Shown piece by piece: positions 23,294 through 31,282 of a DNA stretch of 31,668 nt. The notes beneath the pieces were generated by a model. It was given only the letters and a program-made list of their open reading frames with translations, did not search any database and was not told the DNA's origin. The translations under genes were made by a program, and so were the position numbers. Source of the DNA: Coprosoma sp963660615 (lineage in GTDB: Bacteria > Bacillota_I > Bacilli_A > RF39 > UBA660); the NCBI GenBank assembly GCA_963660615.1, contig CAVKYE010000015.1, positions 1-31,668 of the forward strand, in the 5' to 3' direction. How positions within the stretch are numbered: the stretch's first letter is position 1; each line of letters opens with the position of its first letter.

Positions 23294-23377
23294 AGAATTA
23301 ATTCTAAAGTTGGTTAGGTACTTATCTCTACATTTGTTTTGATAGAGCACCACTCCATGCGAGTAGGTGTCTTTTTT
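23294..23377 (+). ncRNA. Candidate small RNA
   Basis: The strong promoter at 23258-23287 would start a transcript near 23294, ending at the terminator at 23347-23377, about 84 bases. It has no reading frame with a ribosome site. It includes most of a 16-base palindrome TTAGAATTAATTCTAA (23292-23307), a possible CTCTA/TAGAG stem (around 23326-23347) and the terminator hairpin. Read-through would reach a second terminator at 23466 (about 170 bases). I recognise no known RNA family; 6S, SRP RNA and tmRNA do not fit. It is not antisense to a gene at this length. Confidence 0.6.
23347..23377 (+). terminator. Terminator of the candidate small RNA
   Basis: CACC-ACTC (23348-23355) pairs with GAGT-A-GGTG (23361-23369, one bulged A) around CATGC, followed by CTTTTTT. 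It may also end clpB mRNA. Confidence 0.8.
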
Positions 23378-23406
23378 GTTTTTGTTTGGTTATTTTTCTT
23401 TGGTGT

Positions 23407-23466
23407 CCCACAGTAATACGGGCATTACTACAAGAATTACTAGGTATTCTGTTGGGAATACTTTTT
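23407..23466 (+). other. Structured element with alternative hairpins
   Basis: GTATTC (23444-23449) and GAATAC (23456-23461) form a terminator with TTTTT after it. In competition, CCCACAG (23407-23413) can pair with CTGTTGGG (23449-23456, one bulge), and inside that AGTAAT-ACGGGC-ATTACT (23412-23429) forms a hairpin. Such mutually exclusive stems resemble an attenuator, but no plus-strand gene follows. It may be the 3' part of a longer form of the RNA above, or a second terminator facing the convergent DUF1003 gene. Confidence 0.5.
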
Positions 23467-23506
23467 ATTTTTTATTTTTTTTATGATATTTTTGATAGTT
23501 CTTTGT

Positions 23507-24007
23507 TTATATTTCTTTTTCTAAAATGTTATCTATGATGTCTAGTAATTTTTTTTGATTTTTTATTATTATTTCTGTTTTATGATGTAGTTCTTCTAGA
23601 ATTAGCTCACTTTTTAGGTCAGTTATGTAATCGTTTTGGTTACGGATGCTATCTTTTTTTGCTTCTCTGTGTTGGCTCATCATTATTATTGGGGCTTGAA
23701 TGGCCGCTATGCATGATAATAATAGGTTTAGTAATATGAATGGATATGGATCTAGTTTTTTGACGATTTTTGTGTTTAGAATAATCCAAAATATGAGAAA
23801 TATGATAAATATTATTATGAAAAGCCAACTTCCAGCGATTGCAGATATTTTGTCGGCCATTTTGTCTCCTATTGTCATGTTTTTTTCTTCTTGTTTATCG
23901 ATGTCTACGGCGATTGAATTATCTAGAAGCATATCTATAAGTTCTTTTTTTTCATTTTCTTTGTATTCTTTGGTTACTAGTTTTTTTACTATTTCTCTTT
24001 TTTCCAC
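23507..24007 (-). CDS. DUF1003 membrane protein
   Basis: The 166-residue protein belongs to the DUF1003 family of unknown function. It shows the family core GDKMADKISAIAGSWLFIII (about 46-65), two membrane helices, DPYPFILLNLLLSCIAAIQAPIIMMSQHR, and a C-terminal coiled coil (about 115-160). I prefer the GTG start at 24007 (VEKREIV), because GAGGTGAT lies just upstream; a GTG at 24016 falls inside that site. It is monocistronic and convergent with the candidate RNA. No terminator of its own is clear. Confidence 0.85.
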   Translation of the reverse strand: MEKREIVKKLVTKEYKENEKKELIDMLLDNSIAVDIDKQEEKNMTIGDKMADKISAIAGSWLFIIIFIIFLIFWIILNTKIVKKLDPYPFILLNLLLSCIAAIQAPIIMMSQHREAKKDSIRNQNDYITDLKSELILEELHHKTEIIIKNQKKLLDIIDNILEKEI

Positions 24008-24111
24008 TGGTATCACCTCATATTTATTATGGGAGATTTTAGTAAAAATATCCGATGTTTAGGTATTTTAAAGTACTATTATTTTTATATAAAATTGTGT
24101 TTTTTTTCATT

Positions 24112-24142
24112 AAAAAAATAGAAGGGTTATTTTCTTCTATTT
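24112..24142 (-). terminator. Terminator of the phasin-aarF operon
   Basis: AAATAGAAG (24142-24134) pairs with CTTCTATTT (24124-24116) on the minus strand, then Ts. The aarF stop (24127-24129) is in the loop. Confidence 0.85.
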
Positions 24143-25692
24143 TTCCATTTACTACTAAATAATTTATAGAAAAGCCATATGGTGCATAAGCCTCCTAGAA
24201 TTAGGTAGATATAAAATATAAATGGCAGGTCGTTTTTGTTGTTTATGACAATTAGGCTTGTTCCTATGATATAGGCAACATCTAGTATTGTTATGATTAC
24301 TAGATGAACTAGTTGTTCTATGTTTCTTAGTTGGTGTTTTGAGTCGTTGATTTCGATGTTGAATCTTAGTTCTCCACTGTTTACGCCTTTTAGAAATGTT
24401 AGGGCTTCGTTTGGCAGGTATACTAGGTCTGCACTTGTTTTGACGGTTTTATTTAGAAATGTGGCGATTTCTTCTTTGGTTGGTTTTTTATTTGGTTTTA
24501 TGTGGGTGCTTAGTATTTGAATTAGGTTTATTGATGGTGATATTTCTTTTAGAACGCCTTCTATTATGGCGATACCTCTTATTAGCATGGTTATGTCTTT
24601 TGGGAGGATTATGTTGTTGGATGATAGCATGTTTAACATGTCGCTTGTGAATTCTTTGATGTCGATGTCTGAAAAGTCTTTGTTTTTGGTTTTGTCTAAG
24701 ACTTTTTTGATGTCACTGTATAGTTTCATGTGGTCTACACTATCTTTGGTTTTGCCAAGGGTAAGGAGGATATGGCCTACTTCTCTTATGTCGTCTTGAA
24801 TGATGGCGATTATGCAGTTGCTTAGTAGTTTTCTTTCTTCTTTTTTTAATGTTCCCATCATTCCAAAGTCTAGGTATACTATTTTGCCATCTTTGATTTT
24901 TATGTTGTCTGGATGGGGGTCAGCGTGGAAATATCCGTCGTCTATGGCTTGTTTGACATAGTTTGCTGATAGTTTTTTTGCTATTTCATCCATGTCATAA
25001 CCTTGTTCTTTTAGGTTTTTTCTGTCGTTTACTTGAAAGCCTTTTATGTTTTCCATGACTAAGATGCGGGTGGTTGTGTATTTTCTATATACTTTTGGAG
25101 CGCTTATGTATTTTACGTCGCTGTTTAGGGATTGGAATTTTTCCATGTGACTAGCTTCTATTTCGAAGTTCATTTCTTCTTTGGCGGTTTCAAACATTTC
25201 GTCTAGGACTTCGCTGAAGTTGAAGACTGTATTAAATATTTTTTCTATTTGTAATAATGATATGGCTTTTTTTAGAAGTTTTACATCCATTTCCATCATG
25301 TTATAGATGTTTTCTCTTTGAATTTTAACAACTACTTCGTCTCCTTCTTTTAATATGGCTTTATGGACTTGGGCGATTGAGGCAGAGCCGATTGGGTTTT
25401 GATCTATTGTTTTGAATATTTGGTTTGTTTTGCCATTATATTCTTGATTTAGGATTTCTATTACTTTGTCAAAGTCCATTGGTTTTACTTTGCTTCTTAG
25501 TTTTTTTAACTCTTCACAGTATTCACTTGGGATTATATCATCTCTTGTTGACATTATTTGCCCTAGTTTTATGAAGGTTGGTCCTAAGTTTTCGATGGCT
25601 GTTTTTAGGTTCGTTGGATTTAGTTCTTTGATTAGGTGACAGTCTTTGATTATTTTGATGATTTCATATAATCTTTCTTTTTCACTATTCAT
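24127..25692 (-). CDS. AarF/UbiB-family atypical kinase-like protein
   Basis: The 521-residue protein belongs to the ABC1/ADCK/UbiB family, which supports quinone or lipid metabolism through an ATPase-like activity. It shows the family KxGQ motif as KLGQ (42-45), the alanine-rich-loop counterpart GSASIAQVHKA (about 102-112), the conserved Lys in VVVKIQ, DGYFHADPHPDN (catalytic loop) and YLDFG. The C-terminal part has two membrane helices. The usual A-x-A-S loop reads GSAS. Its start overlaps the phasin-like gene by eight bases, so the two are translationally linked; this pairing is common in Bacillota. No ubiquinone pathway is expected here; the real substrate is unknown. Confidence 0.9.
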   Translation of the reverse strand: MNSEKERLYEIIKIIKDCHLIKELNPTNLKTAIENLGPTFIKLGQIMSTRDDIIPSEYCEELKKLRSKVKPMDFDKVIEILNQEYNGKTNQIFKTIDQNPIGSASIAQVHKAILKEGDEVVVKIQRENIYNMMEMDVKLLKKAISLLQIEKIFNTVFNFSEVLDEMFETAKEEMNFEIEASHMEKFQSLNSDVKYISAPKVYRKYTTTRILVMENIKGFQVNDRKNLKEQGYDMDEIAKKLSANYVKQAIDDGYFHADPHPDNIKIKDGKIVYLDFGMMGTLKKEERKLLSNCIIAIIQDDIREVGHILLTLGKTKDSVDHMKLYSDIKKVLDKTKNKDFSDIDIKEFTSDMLNMLSSNNIILPKDITMLIRGIAIIEGVLKEISPSINLIQILSTHIKPNKKPTKEEIATFLNKTVKTSADLVYLPNEALTFLKGVNSGELRFNIEINDSKHQLRNIEQLVHLVIITILDVAYIIGTSLIVINNKNDLPFIFYIYLILGGLCTIWLFYKLFSSKWKNRRK

Positions 25693-25993
25693 TTTTCTTT
25701 GCTTTTTTTTCCTTTAATAGATTTAGTAGTTCTTTTTTGTCTTCTTCGCTCATGGTTTTGATGGAATTTTTGATGTCTTCTTTGGTTGGTTTTGTTTGTT
25801 CAACTACGACTGTTACGTTATCTTTCATTTTTTCTTTTACTATGTGTTTTAATTCTTCGTTTAGGCATGATGTTTTGTCATATGTTTCTAGTCCTTTTTT
25901 TAATAGTTCTTCTTTTAGTTCACCTGCTTTTTCGGTGGTTAGGCTCATTGCTCCTAAGCCCATTAATAATATGTTTTTTAAATCTTCTTTCAT
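25685..25993 (-). CDS. Phasin-like small helical protein
   Basis: The 102-residue protein resembles the small phasin-like proteins often encoded before aarF. It has a hydrophobic N-terminal stretch (ILLMGLGAMSLTTEKAGEL), then amphipathic helices and a lysine-rich end. Such proteins are annotated as polyhydroxyalkanoate-related, but here the role is unknown and probably a partner of the AarF-like protein. I chose the ATG at 25993, which follows AAAGGA; the ATG at 26002 overlaps that site. Its promoter lies at 26019-26047. Confidence 0.8.
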   Translation of the reverse strand: MKEDLKNILLMGLGAMSLTTEKAGELKEELLKKGLETYDKTSCLNEELKHIVKEKMKDNVTVVVEQTKPTKEDIKNSIKTMSEEDKKELLNLLKEKKAKKNE

Positions 25994-26018
25994 TTTTATC
26001 ATCCTTTCTTATGTTTAT

Positions 26019-26047
26019 ATTATATCACTATATCTACTATTTTTAAA
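26019..26047 (-). promoter_or_regulatory. Promoter of the phasin-aarF operon
   Basis: Minus strand TATAAT (26024-26019) with a weak TTTAAA (26047-26042) at 17 bases. Confidence 0.55.
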
Positions 26048-26050
26048 TAG

Positions 26051-26075
26051 AAAAAAATCTTACATTTGTGTAAGG
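26051..26075 (-). terminator. Terminator of the ABC transporter gene
   Basis: CTTACA-CAAA-TGTAAG (26074-26059 on the minus strand) is followed by a long T-run, just after the TAA stop at 26079. Confidence 0.85.
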
Positions 26076-26078
26076 TTT

Positions 26079-27728
26079 TTAGGGGGTTTCTTTTTTTATG
26101 TTTTTGTTTAGTGCTATGATGGTTAGGATTATGATTACTATGCTTGTTATTATAAGGATTTCCCATGTTGTTATGAGGTGAGTTATGGTGTGGGCATAGT
26201 ATTCATTTGCTTCTTTCATGAATAGTTTTTCGGATATTTCTGGTGAGAGGTTATTTATGGTGGTGGTTTTGACGACTTCTTCTAAGTTGCTTATGGCTCC
26301 GAAGCCTTCTTGGGCGTATCTTCCTAAGATTAGGTGGGTTATTTTGTTGGCCAGCCCATTTAGTTTTAATAGGACGCCTGAGGCGATTAGTTGAATCATC
26401 ATGTATAAGGTGGCGATGATGAGGGTTAGTTCTCTTTTTTTTAGGATGGATGAGAAGAATAGTCCTATGCATGATGAGGTTAGACTGATTATGAAGAAAT
26501 GGACTATGTTATCTATGTATGAGGTGGTTATTAATCCTTCTTTTGGAAAGGTGAAGCCTAGGTATAGGGTGGTTATGAAGATGATTGATTGGATTAGGCA
26601 GATGTTTATTAAGACTATTAGTTTTGAGATGATGTATGATGTGATGCTTATTTTTTTCATATATTCTTTTTTTGTTATTTGTCTTTCTTTGACGATTTCT
26701 TGGATGGAGTTAAATAGTCCAGTCCACATAGCGGTGCATGATGAGGCGAAGAGGATTATTTTGGCTTTGTCGTAGTTTTGCATGCCATCGTTTTCGATGG
26801 CTAGGACGGTGACTAGGGCTATTATGAAGCCTTGAAATAGAATCATAAATAGGAGAAATTTATCTTTGTATATTATTTCGAGGTATCTTCGAGCGAGGGT
26901 GAATGTTGTGGTGATAGGTTTTTGGTTTGTCTTTATTTTGTATTTTTCTTCTAATATTTTTTCTTTTTGGAAGGTTTGATTGTATTTTTGATTATATTCT
27001 AGGGATTTTGTTTGGAGTAGTTCATATATGTCAACGAATGATTGGACGTTAAAGTATTGAAGGGCGTTTTTTTGTGTTCCTTCATAACATATTTTGCCTT
27101 CTTTAGCAATAAAGTAGATTTTGTCGCAAAGGTTTAGGTTTGATACGGTGTGAAGCGTGGTTATGATGGTTGTTCCTTTTTGGGCGATGTTTTTTAGGAT
27201 TTTCATTAGTTTTTTTTCGACATTTAGATCTAATCCGCTTGTTGGTTCATCTAGTATTAGGACTTTGGGGTCGTTTATTAGTTCTAGAGCTATCATTAGA
27301 CGTTTTTTTTCGCCACCGCTTAGGTTTTTGATAGGGGTGTTTTCTTTGCCATTTAGTTCTAGTTCATTAATTACTTTGATTATTTTTTGGTTTATTTGTT
27401 TTTTTGTTTGTTTCTTTTTTTGAAGTTTGATGGCATAATATAGTTCTTTTTTTAAAGTTAGGTCGGTGTGGAGTATTTCTCCTTGAGGTACATATGATAT
27501 TTCTTCTCTTAGGTCGTTTGTTTTTAGGTTATAGTTGTTGTAATAAATATTTCCTTTATAGTTTGTATCATAGCCGCTTATGGCGTTTAATAATGTGGTT
27601 TTGCCAGCTCCTGATACTCCTAAGATGGCATTTAGGGTGTTTGGCTTTATTTTTAGGTTTATGTTTGATAAAAGTGGCTTATTTTTTTGTTTTTTTGAGA
27701 GATTTTCTATGTATATTTGATATCCCAT
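26079..27728 (-). CDS. ABCG-like half-transporter (ATPase fused to ABC-2 permease)
   Basis: The 549-residue protein joins an N-terminal ABC ATPase to a C-terminal membrane domain, the order of ABCG/White transporters, and should work as a dimer. Visible motifs are GVSGAGKTT (Walker A, 37-45), PQGE (Q loop), LSGGEKKR (136-143) and ILDEPTSGLD (Walker B, 158-167). The membrane part (about 285-545) has six hydrophobic segments. The substrate is unknown. AAAGGAGG precedes the ATG, and a terminator-like hairpin ends ten bases before that site, leaving no room for a promoter. Expression may therefore depend on read-through from the tsa operon. Confidence 0.9.
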   Translation of the reverse strand: MGYQIYIENLSKKQKNKPLLSNINLKIKPNTLNAILGVSGAGKTTLLNAISGYDTNYKGNIYYNNYNLKTNDLREEISYVPQGEILHTDLTLKKELYYAIKLQKKKQTKKQINQKIIKVINELELNGKENTPIKNLSGGEKKRLMIALELINDPKVLILDEPTSGLDLNVEKKLMKILKNIAQKGTTIITTLHTVSNLNLCDKIYFIAKEGKICYEGTQKNALQYFNVQSFVDIYELLQTKSLEYNQKYNQTFQKEKILEEKYKIKTNQKPITTTFTLARRYLEIIYKDKFLLFMILFQGFIIALVTVLAIENDGMQNYDKAKIILFASSCTAMWTGLFNSIQEIVKERQITKKEYMKKISITSYIISKLIVLINICLIQSIIFITTLYLGFTFPKEGLITTSYIDNIVHFFIISLTSSCIGLFFSSILKKRELTLIIATLYMMIQLIASGVLLKLNGLANKITHLILGRYAQEGFGAISNLEEVVKTTTINNLSPEISEKLFMKEANEYYAHTITHLITTWEILIITSIVIIILTIIALNKNIKKETP

Positions 27729-27743
27729 GGTTTTCCTCCTTTT

Positions 27744-27774
27744 AAAAAAGATTAATTTTTTTGAATTAATCTTT
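27744..27774 (-). terminator. Terminator or attenuator before the ABC transporter
   Basis: AAAGATTAATT (27774-27764) pairs perfectly with AATTAATCTTT (27757-27747), then Ts. It contains the TAA stop of the upstream gene (27766-27768) and ends next to the ribosome site of the ABC gene. Confidence 0.8.
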
Positions 27775-28647
27775 GAATATTATGGTGTGGTAGTGGGTAT
27801 AGGTTTTTGGATTTTGGTTTAATAGTGTACTGTAGAATTTGTTTGGGTTTTGTTTTTTTTGTTTGTCGTAATATTTTTTTAGGGCGAGGAGGTTTTGGTA
27901 TATTTCGAATCCTTCTTTGGTTTTGTTTTCTTTTATTATTTGGTTTTGGATGAAGTTATTCATAAGTATGGTTGGAAGTACCATTACAAGAATAAATGGT
28001 ATTATTAGGCATAACAGTAATACGATTACGATTAGTGGGTTTGTTTCTGTTTTTAGGGTTAGACCATTTATACTTAATATTATATTTATTACGATGAAGA
28101 TTAATTCAATTATTAAGACTTTTTTTAGGTTGTTTTTGGGTTTTTGGATTATTTCTCCGAAAAGGTTACTTTTTTTGTTTTCTTCTTCTATTTTTTCTTT
28201 GAAGGCATCTAGGGTTGTGGTTTGCTTGGTTAGGTATTTGATGGCTTCTTTTTCGGAGTTTGCTAGGTCATTAGTTTCTTTTTGAACTTTGAATGTGTTA
28301 TTTTCTTTTGTGATGATTTTTTTGTTTTCTAAGTTTATGGTGGTTAGGATTAAATTTAGTTCTATTAGGTTTTGGTTATAGTATAGGGTCCCCAGTGTTG
28401 ATGGGGTATATTTTAGTAATAGGCTATTATAGTATTTGTCTTCTTGTTTTGGCCTTTCTTCCATGGCTTTTTTATAGGTTTTGTTTGCGATTAGACTTGT
28501 TATGAAGATTGGTGATGAAAATATTAATGATATTAATATGCATAGAATTATTTGGATTATGTTTTCTGGGCTGGTGGCTATTATTAGTAATGTGGATACT
28601 AGTGTGGCTTGGATTATGTATGTTATTAGTTTGTACGGTGTTTTCAT
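27766..28647 (-). CDS. DUF2207-like membrane protein
   Basis: The 293-residue protein has two N-terminal helices (about 8-52), a cytoplasmic segment, and two more helices (about 172-230). The segment LLLKYTPSTLGTLYYNQNLIELNLILTTINLENKK (split here only by description, about 73-107) resembles the C-terminal part of DUF2207 proteins (YTPA-x-L..., a winged-helix-like unit), but the N-terminal beta domain of that family is missing. The match is from memory and moderate. Its ATG overlaps the rimI-tsaD stop (ATGA), so it belongs to that operon. Function unknown. Confidence 0.7.
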   Translation of the reverse strand: MKTPYKLITYIIQATLVSTLLIIATSPENIIQIILCILISLIFSSPIFITSLIANKTYKKAMEERPKQEDKYYNSLLLKYTPSTLGTLYYNQNLIELNLILTTINLENKKIITKENNTFKVQKETNDLANSEKEAIKYLTKQTTTLDAFKEKIEEENKKSNLFGEIIQKPKNNLKKVLIIELIFIVINIILSINGLTLKTETNPLIVIVLLLCLIIPFILVMVLPTILMNNFIQNQIIKENKTKEGFEIYQNLLALKKYYDKQKKQNPNKFYSTLLNQNPKTYTHYHTIIFKD

Positions 28648-30050
28648 TTTAGTTCTTCGTTTGCTTTGGCGTTTAGATCTAATCCAGCTCTTATTCCTTT
28701 TTTGTAGGCGTAGTATCCTGCTGCTCCAATCATGGCAGCGTTATCTGTGCAGTATTTTATTTCAGGGATGGTTAAGTTTATTTTATTTTCTTCACAAGCT
28801 TTTGTTATGCTTTGTCTAAGTCCACTATTGGCGGCTACTCCTCCAGCTAGGATGAGGTTTTTTACATTATATTCTTTTAGGGCGTGCATTGTTTTTTTTG
28901 TAAGGATTTTGGTGGCTCTATTTTGAAATGATGCGGCCATGTTTTCTTTATTTATTTCGTTTCCTTTTTGTTTTTCGTTATGGGCTATGTTGATGACGGC
29001 ACTTTTTATTCCACTAAAACTAAAGTTGTATGTGTCATCATCTAGTGGTAGTGGTAAGTTATAGGTGTCATTTCCTTTTTGGGCTAGTTTGTCTACTAGT
29101 GGTCCACCTGGGTATGGAAGGTTTAGGACTCTAGCTACTTTGTCGTAGGCTTCTCCAACGGCATCATCTAGGGTTCCTCCTAGGTGTTTAAATTCATAGT
29201 TTTTTGGCATATAAAATAGATCGGTGTGTCCTCCACTTACGACTAAGGCTATTAGGGGAAATTCTAATGGTTTTACTAGGTTGTTAGCATATATATGTCC
29301 TGCGTGATGATGGACTGGTACTAGTGGTTTGTTGTAGATGTATGCTAAGGTCTTGGCGGCCATTAGACCTACTAATAGTGAGCCAATTAGACCTGGGGCA
29401 TAGGTTACAGCGATGGCGGTTATGTCATCCATGGTTAGGTTTGATTTTTTTAGGGTTTCTTCTAGAACAATTGTGATGTTTTCTATATGCATTCTGCTGG
29501 CTATTTCGGGAACTACTCCTCCAAAGTTTGCGTGTGTATCCATTTGAGATAATACAACTGTGGAGATTTCTTCGTTTCCGTTTTTTATTATTGATGCACT
29601 TGTTTCATCACAACTTGATTCGATTGCTAGTATGTATGTATTCATTTTTTCACCTTCTAGTTTCTTTTCCATTAAATATGCATTTTCGTTTCCATAGTAG
29701 TTTTTTCTTATGGCTATTTTTTTGAAATTTTGGGTTTTGTATAGGTTTATGGCTTTTTGGTTTGTTTCTTTTACTTCTAGGGTTATATTCTGGCATTTAT
29801 GTTTTTTTATGTCTTTGATGGCGGCTTTTAGTAAGGTGGTGGCGTGACCTTGTTTTTGATGTTCCTTGGAGGTTGCTATAAAGTTTATTTCGGCTCTTTC
29901 ATAGATTATGCTGTAGGATATTAGTGATATTATTTCTTTATCTATGTATGCAAGATGTTTTTCGTATGGGTCTTTTTGATATTTGTAGGTTTTGAATTGT
30001 TTTTTTAGGAAGTTTTTTATTTCTGTTTCGTTTGTTATTTCTTGTATCAT
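28644..30050 (-). CDS. tsaD: RimI-TsaD fusion protein
   Basis: One 468-codon frame encodes two proteins usually made separately. Residues 1-132 are a GNAT acetyltransferase like RimI (acts on ribosomal protein S18), with EHQKQGHATTLL and a C-terminal NYYGNENAYLMEKK. Residues 136-468 are a full TsaD, which transfers threonylcarbamoyl to A37 of tRNAs: ESSCDET, metal-binding HHHAGH, SGGHTD and the late motif LAGGVAANSGLR. The join carries GAAGGTGAAAAAATG, an in-frame ribosome site before Met136 (29645), so a separate TsaD could be made too. The RimI acetyl-CoA loop is somewhat degenerate. It overlaps tsaB by four bases. Confidence 0.93.
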   Translation of the reverse strand: MIQEITNETEIKNFLKKQFKTYKYQKDPYEKHLAYIDKEIISLISYSIIYERAEINFIATSKEHQKQGHATTLLKAAIKDIKKHKCQNITLEVKETNQKAINLYKTQNFKKIAIRKNYYGNENAYLMEKKLEGEKMNTYILAIESSCDETSASIIKNGNEEISTVVLSQMDTHANFGGVVPEIASRMHIENITIVLEETLKKSNLTMDDITAIAVTYAPGLIGSLLVGLMAAKTLAYIYNKPLVPVHHHAGHIYANNLVKPLEFPLIALVVSGGHTDLFYMPKNYEFKHLGGTLDDAVGEAYDKVARVLNLPYPGGPLVDKLAQKGNDTYNLPLPLDDDTYNFSFSGIKSAVINIAHNEKQKGNEINKENMAASFQNRATKILTKKTMHALKEYNVKNLILAGGVAANSGLRQSITKACEENKINLTIPEIKYCTDNAAMIGAAGYYAYKKGIRAGLDLNAKANEELK

Positions 30051-30643
30051 TTATTTTTTAATTTTTCCTCGGCTTCTGTTAGTTTTAGGTATTTTGGATT
30101 TGCTTTATGTGGGTTTATTCCTTTTTCGTTTTCGTGTTTTTTGATGATTTTTAATACATCTATTTTGGGCTTGGTTTGGGCGATTTCATCATAGCTTATT
30201 CTTTCGCCTTTTTCTTTAATGTCTTCTAGAAGAATGTGGGTATCTTTTTTGATAACGTTAAGTTCTTTATCATATATTCCTGCGTATACATATCCTCTTC
30301 TAGCATCTATCATTGGAATGTTTATTGAGTGTTCGCTTCCACTTGCGATTACTTCTAATGAAGATATTGGCACTATTGGAATATTTAAAGCCCAAGCCAT
30401 GGTTTTACTGACGGTTAGGCCTACTCTAATTCCGGTAAATGATCCAGGGCCAGTTACGGCGAATATTTTATCTATGTCTTTTGGGGTTATTTTACTTTGT
30501 TTGAAGGCGTCATCTAGAACGGGCATTATGTTTGATGACATATCTTTACCTGCTATTTTGTTATATATGTATGTTATTTTGTTATCTATAACAATAGCGA
30601 CTACTAAGGTAGCAGTCGCTGAGTCTATAAATAAATATTTCAT
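30047..30643 (-). CDS. tsaB: TsaB, tRNA t6A modification scaffold
   Basis: TsaB is an inactive relative of TsaD that forms the core heterodimer of the threonylcarbamoyl transfer complex. The 198-residue protein starts MKYLFIDSATATLVVAIV and contains the family motif TGPGSFTGIRVGL (about 65-77) and PMIDARRGYVYAGIY. The start at 30643 overlaps the tsaE stop (ATGA) and has GAGG upstream. It is the second gene of a tsaE-tsaB-rimI/tsaD operon. The C-terminal region is short compared with that of enterobacterial TsaB. Confidence 0.95.
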   Translation of the reverse strand: MKYLFIDSATATLVVAIVIDNKITYIYNKIAGKDMSSNIMPVLDDAFKQSKITPKDIDKIFAVTGPGSFTGIRVGLTVSKTMAWALNIPIVPISSLEVIASGSEHSINIPMIDARRGYVYAGIYDKELNVIKKDTHILLEDIKEKGERISYDEIAQTKPKIDVLKIIKKHENEKGINPHKANPKYLKLTEAEEKLKNK

Positions 30644-31089
30644 AATACTGCCTCGCATAGTTCCTCATATTCTTTGCCGTGTGGCGTAATTATTAGAACG
30701 CGAGTGTTTTCTCCGGCAACTTTGAATTTTATATCTAGTCTTTTTTCAGGTAATATGTCTTTGATTGTTTTAGCCCATTCAATTATTACTACGCCACCTT
30801 TGGTAAAGTATTCTTCTATGCCTACTCCTTCGGTATTACCATCTAGACGATATACATCCATGTGGTAGAGTGGTAGTTCACCATCATATTCTTTTATTAT
30901 ATTGAAGGTTGGTGAGGTTACGGTTTCTCTAATTCCAAGTCCATTTGCAAATCCTTTGGTAAATACTGTTTTACCACTTCCTAATTCACCATCTAGACAA
31001 ATTACCATGTTAGGGAATTTTTCTGATTCTAGGTTTTGTGCGAATTCAATTGTATCCATCTCACTGCGTGAAGTTAATTTATGTTCCAT
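30640..31089 (-). CDS. tsaE: TsaE, tRNA t6A modification ATPase
   Basis: TsaE is the ATPase that drives turnover of the TsaBD complex. The 149-residue protein has the Walker A DGELGSGKT (about 33-41), TSPTFNIIKEY (switch region) and HMDVYRLDG, then GIEEYF and IIEWAK. All family marks are present. I chose the ATG at 31089, because the promoter -10 (31106-31111) covers the alternative ATG at 31107, and GGTGAT precedes 31089. It is the first gene of the operon; the leader is only about ten bases. Confidence 0.95.
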   Translation of the reverse strand: MEHKLTSRSEMDTIEFAQNLESEKFPNMVICLDGELGSGKTVFTKGFANGLGIRETVTSPTFNIIKEYDGELPLYHMDVYRLDGNTEGVGIEEYFTKGGVVIIEWAKTIKDILPEKRLDIKFKVAGENTRVLIITPHGKEYEELCEAVL

Positions 31090-31105
31090 TGTTATCACCA
31101 AAAAC

Positions 31106-31135
31106 ATTATATCAAAAACTATATTTGGATTACAA
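31106..31135 (-). promoter_or_regulatory. Promoter of the tsaE operon
   Basis: Minus strand TTGTAA (31135-31130), 18-base spacer, TATAAT (31111-31106). Confidence 0.7.
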
Positions 31136-31282
31136 TAGTTTTTATTTATTTTAAATGCATTTTTTTAATTAATTATTGAGTTTACTTGTTTTAATTTTGA
31201 TTTTAATATAAAATATTTTTTGTGTAATTAATAATGACATTTATTTTTGCACTTTTTGTTTTAAAATAGTAGTGGTGGTGTT

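Noticed and set aside
21317..23353. Minus-strand frames opposite clpB
   Set aside because: The clpB motifs are complete on the plus strand; these frames are Ile/Asn/Arg-rich mirrors.
23294..23377. Small RNA as 6S, SRP RNA or tmRNA
   Set aside because: The length and lack of the SRP tetraloop region, of a long 6S-type bulged rod, or of a tRNA-like end rule out a confident match.
31140..31282. Possible promoter for the XRE gene
   Set aside because: Several AT-rich hexamers occur, but no -35/-10 pair stands out from the background composition.
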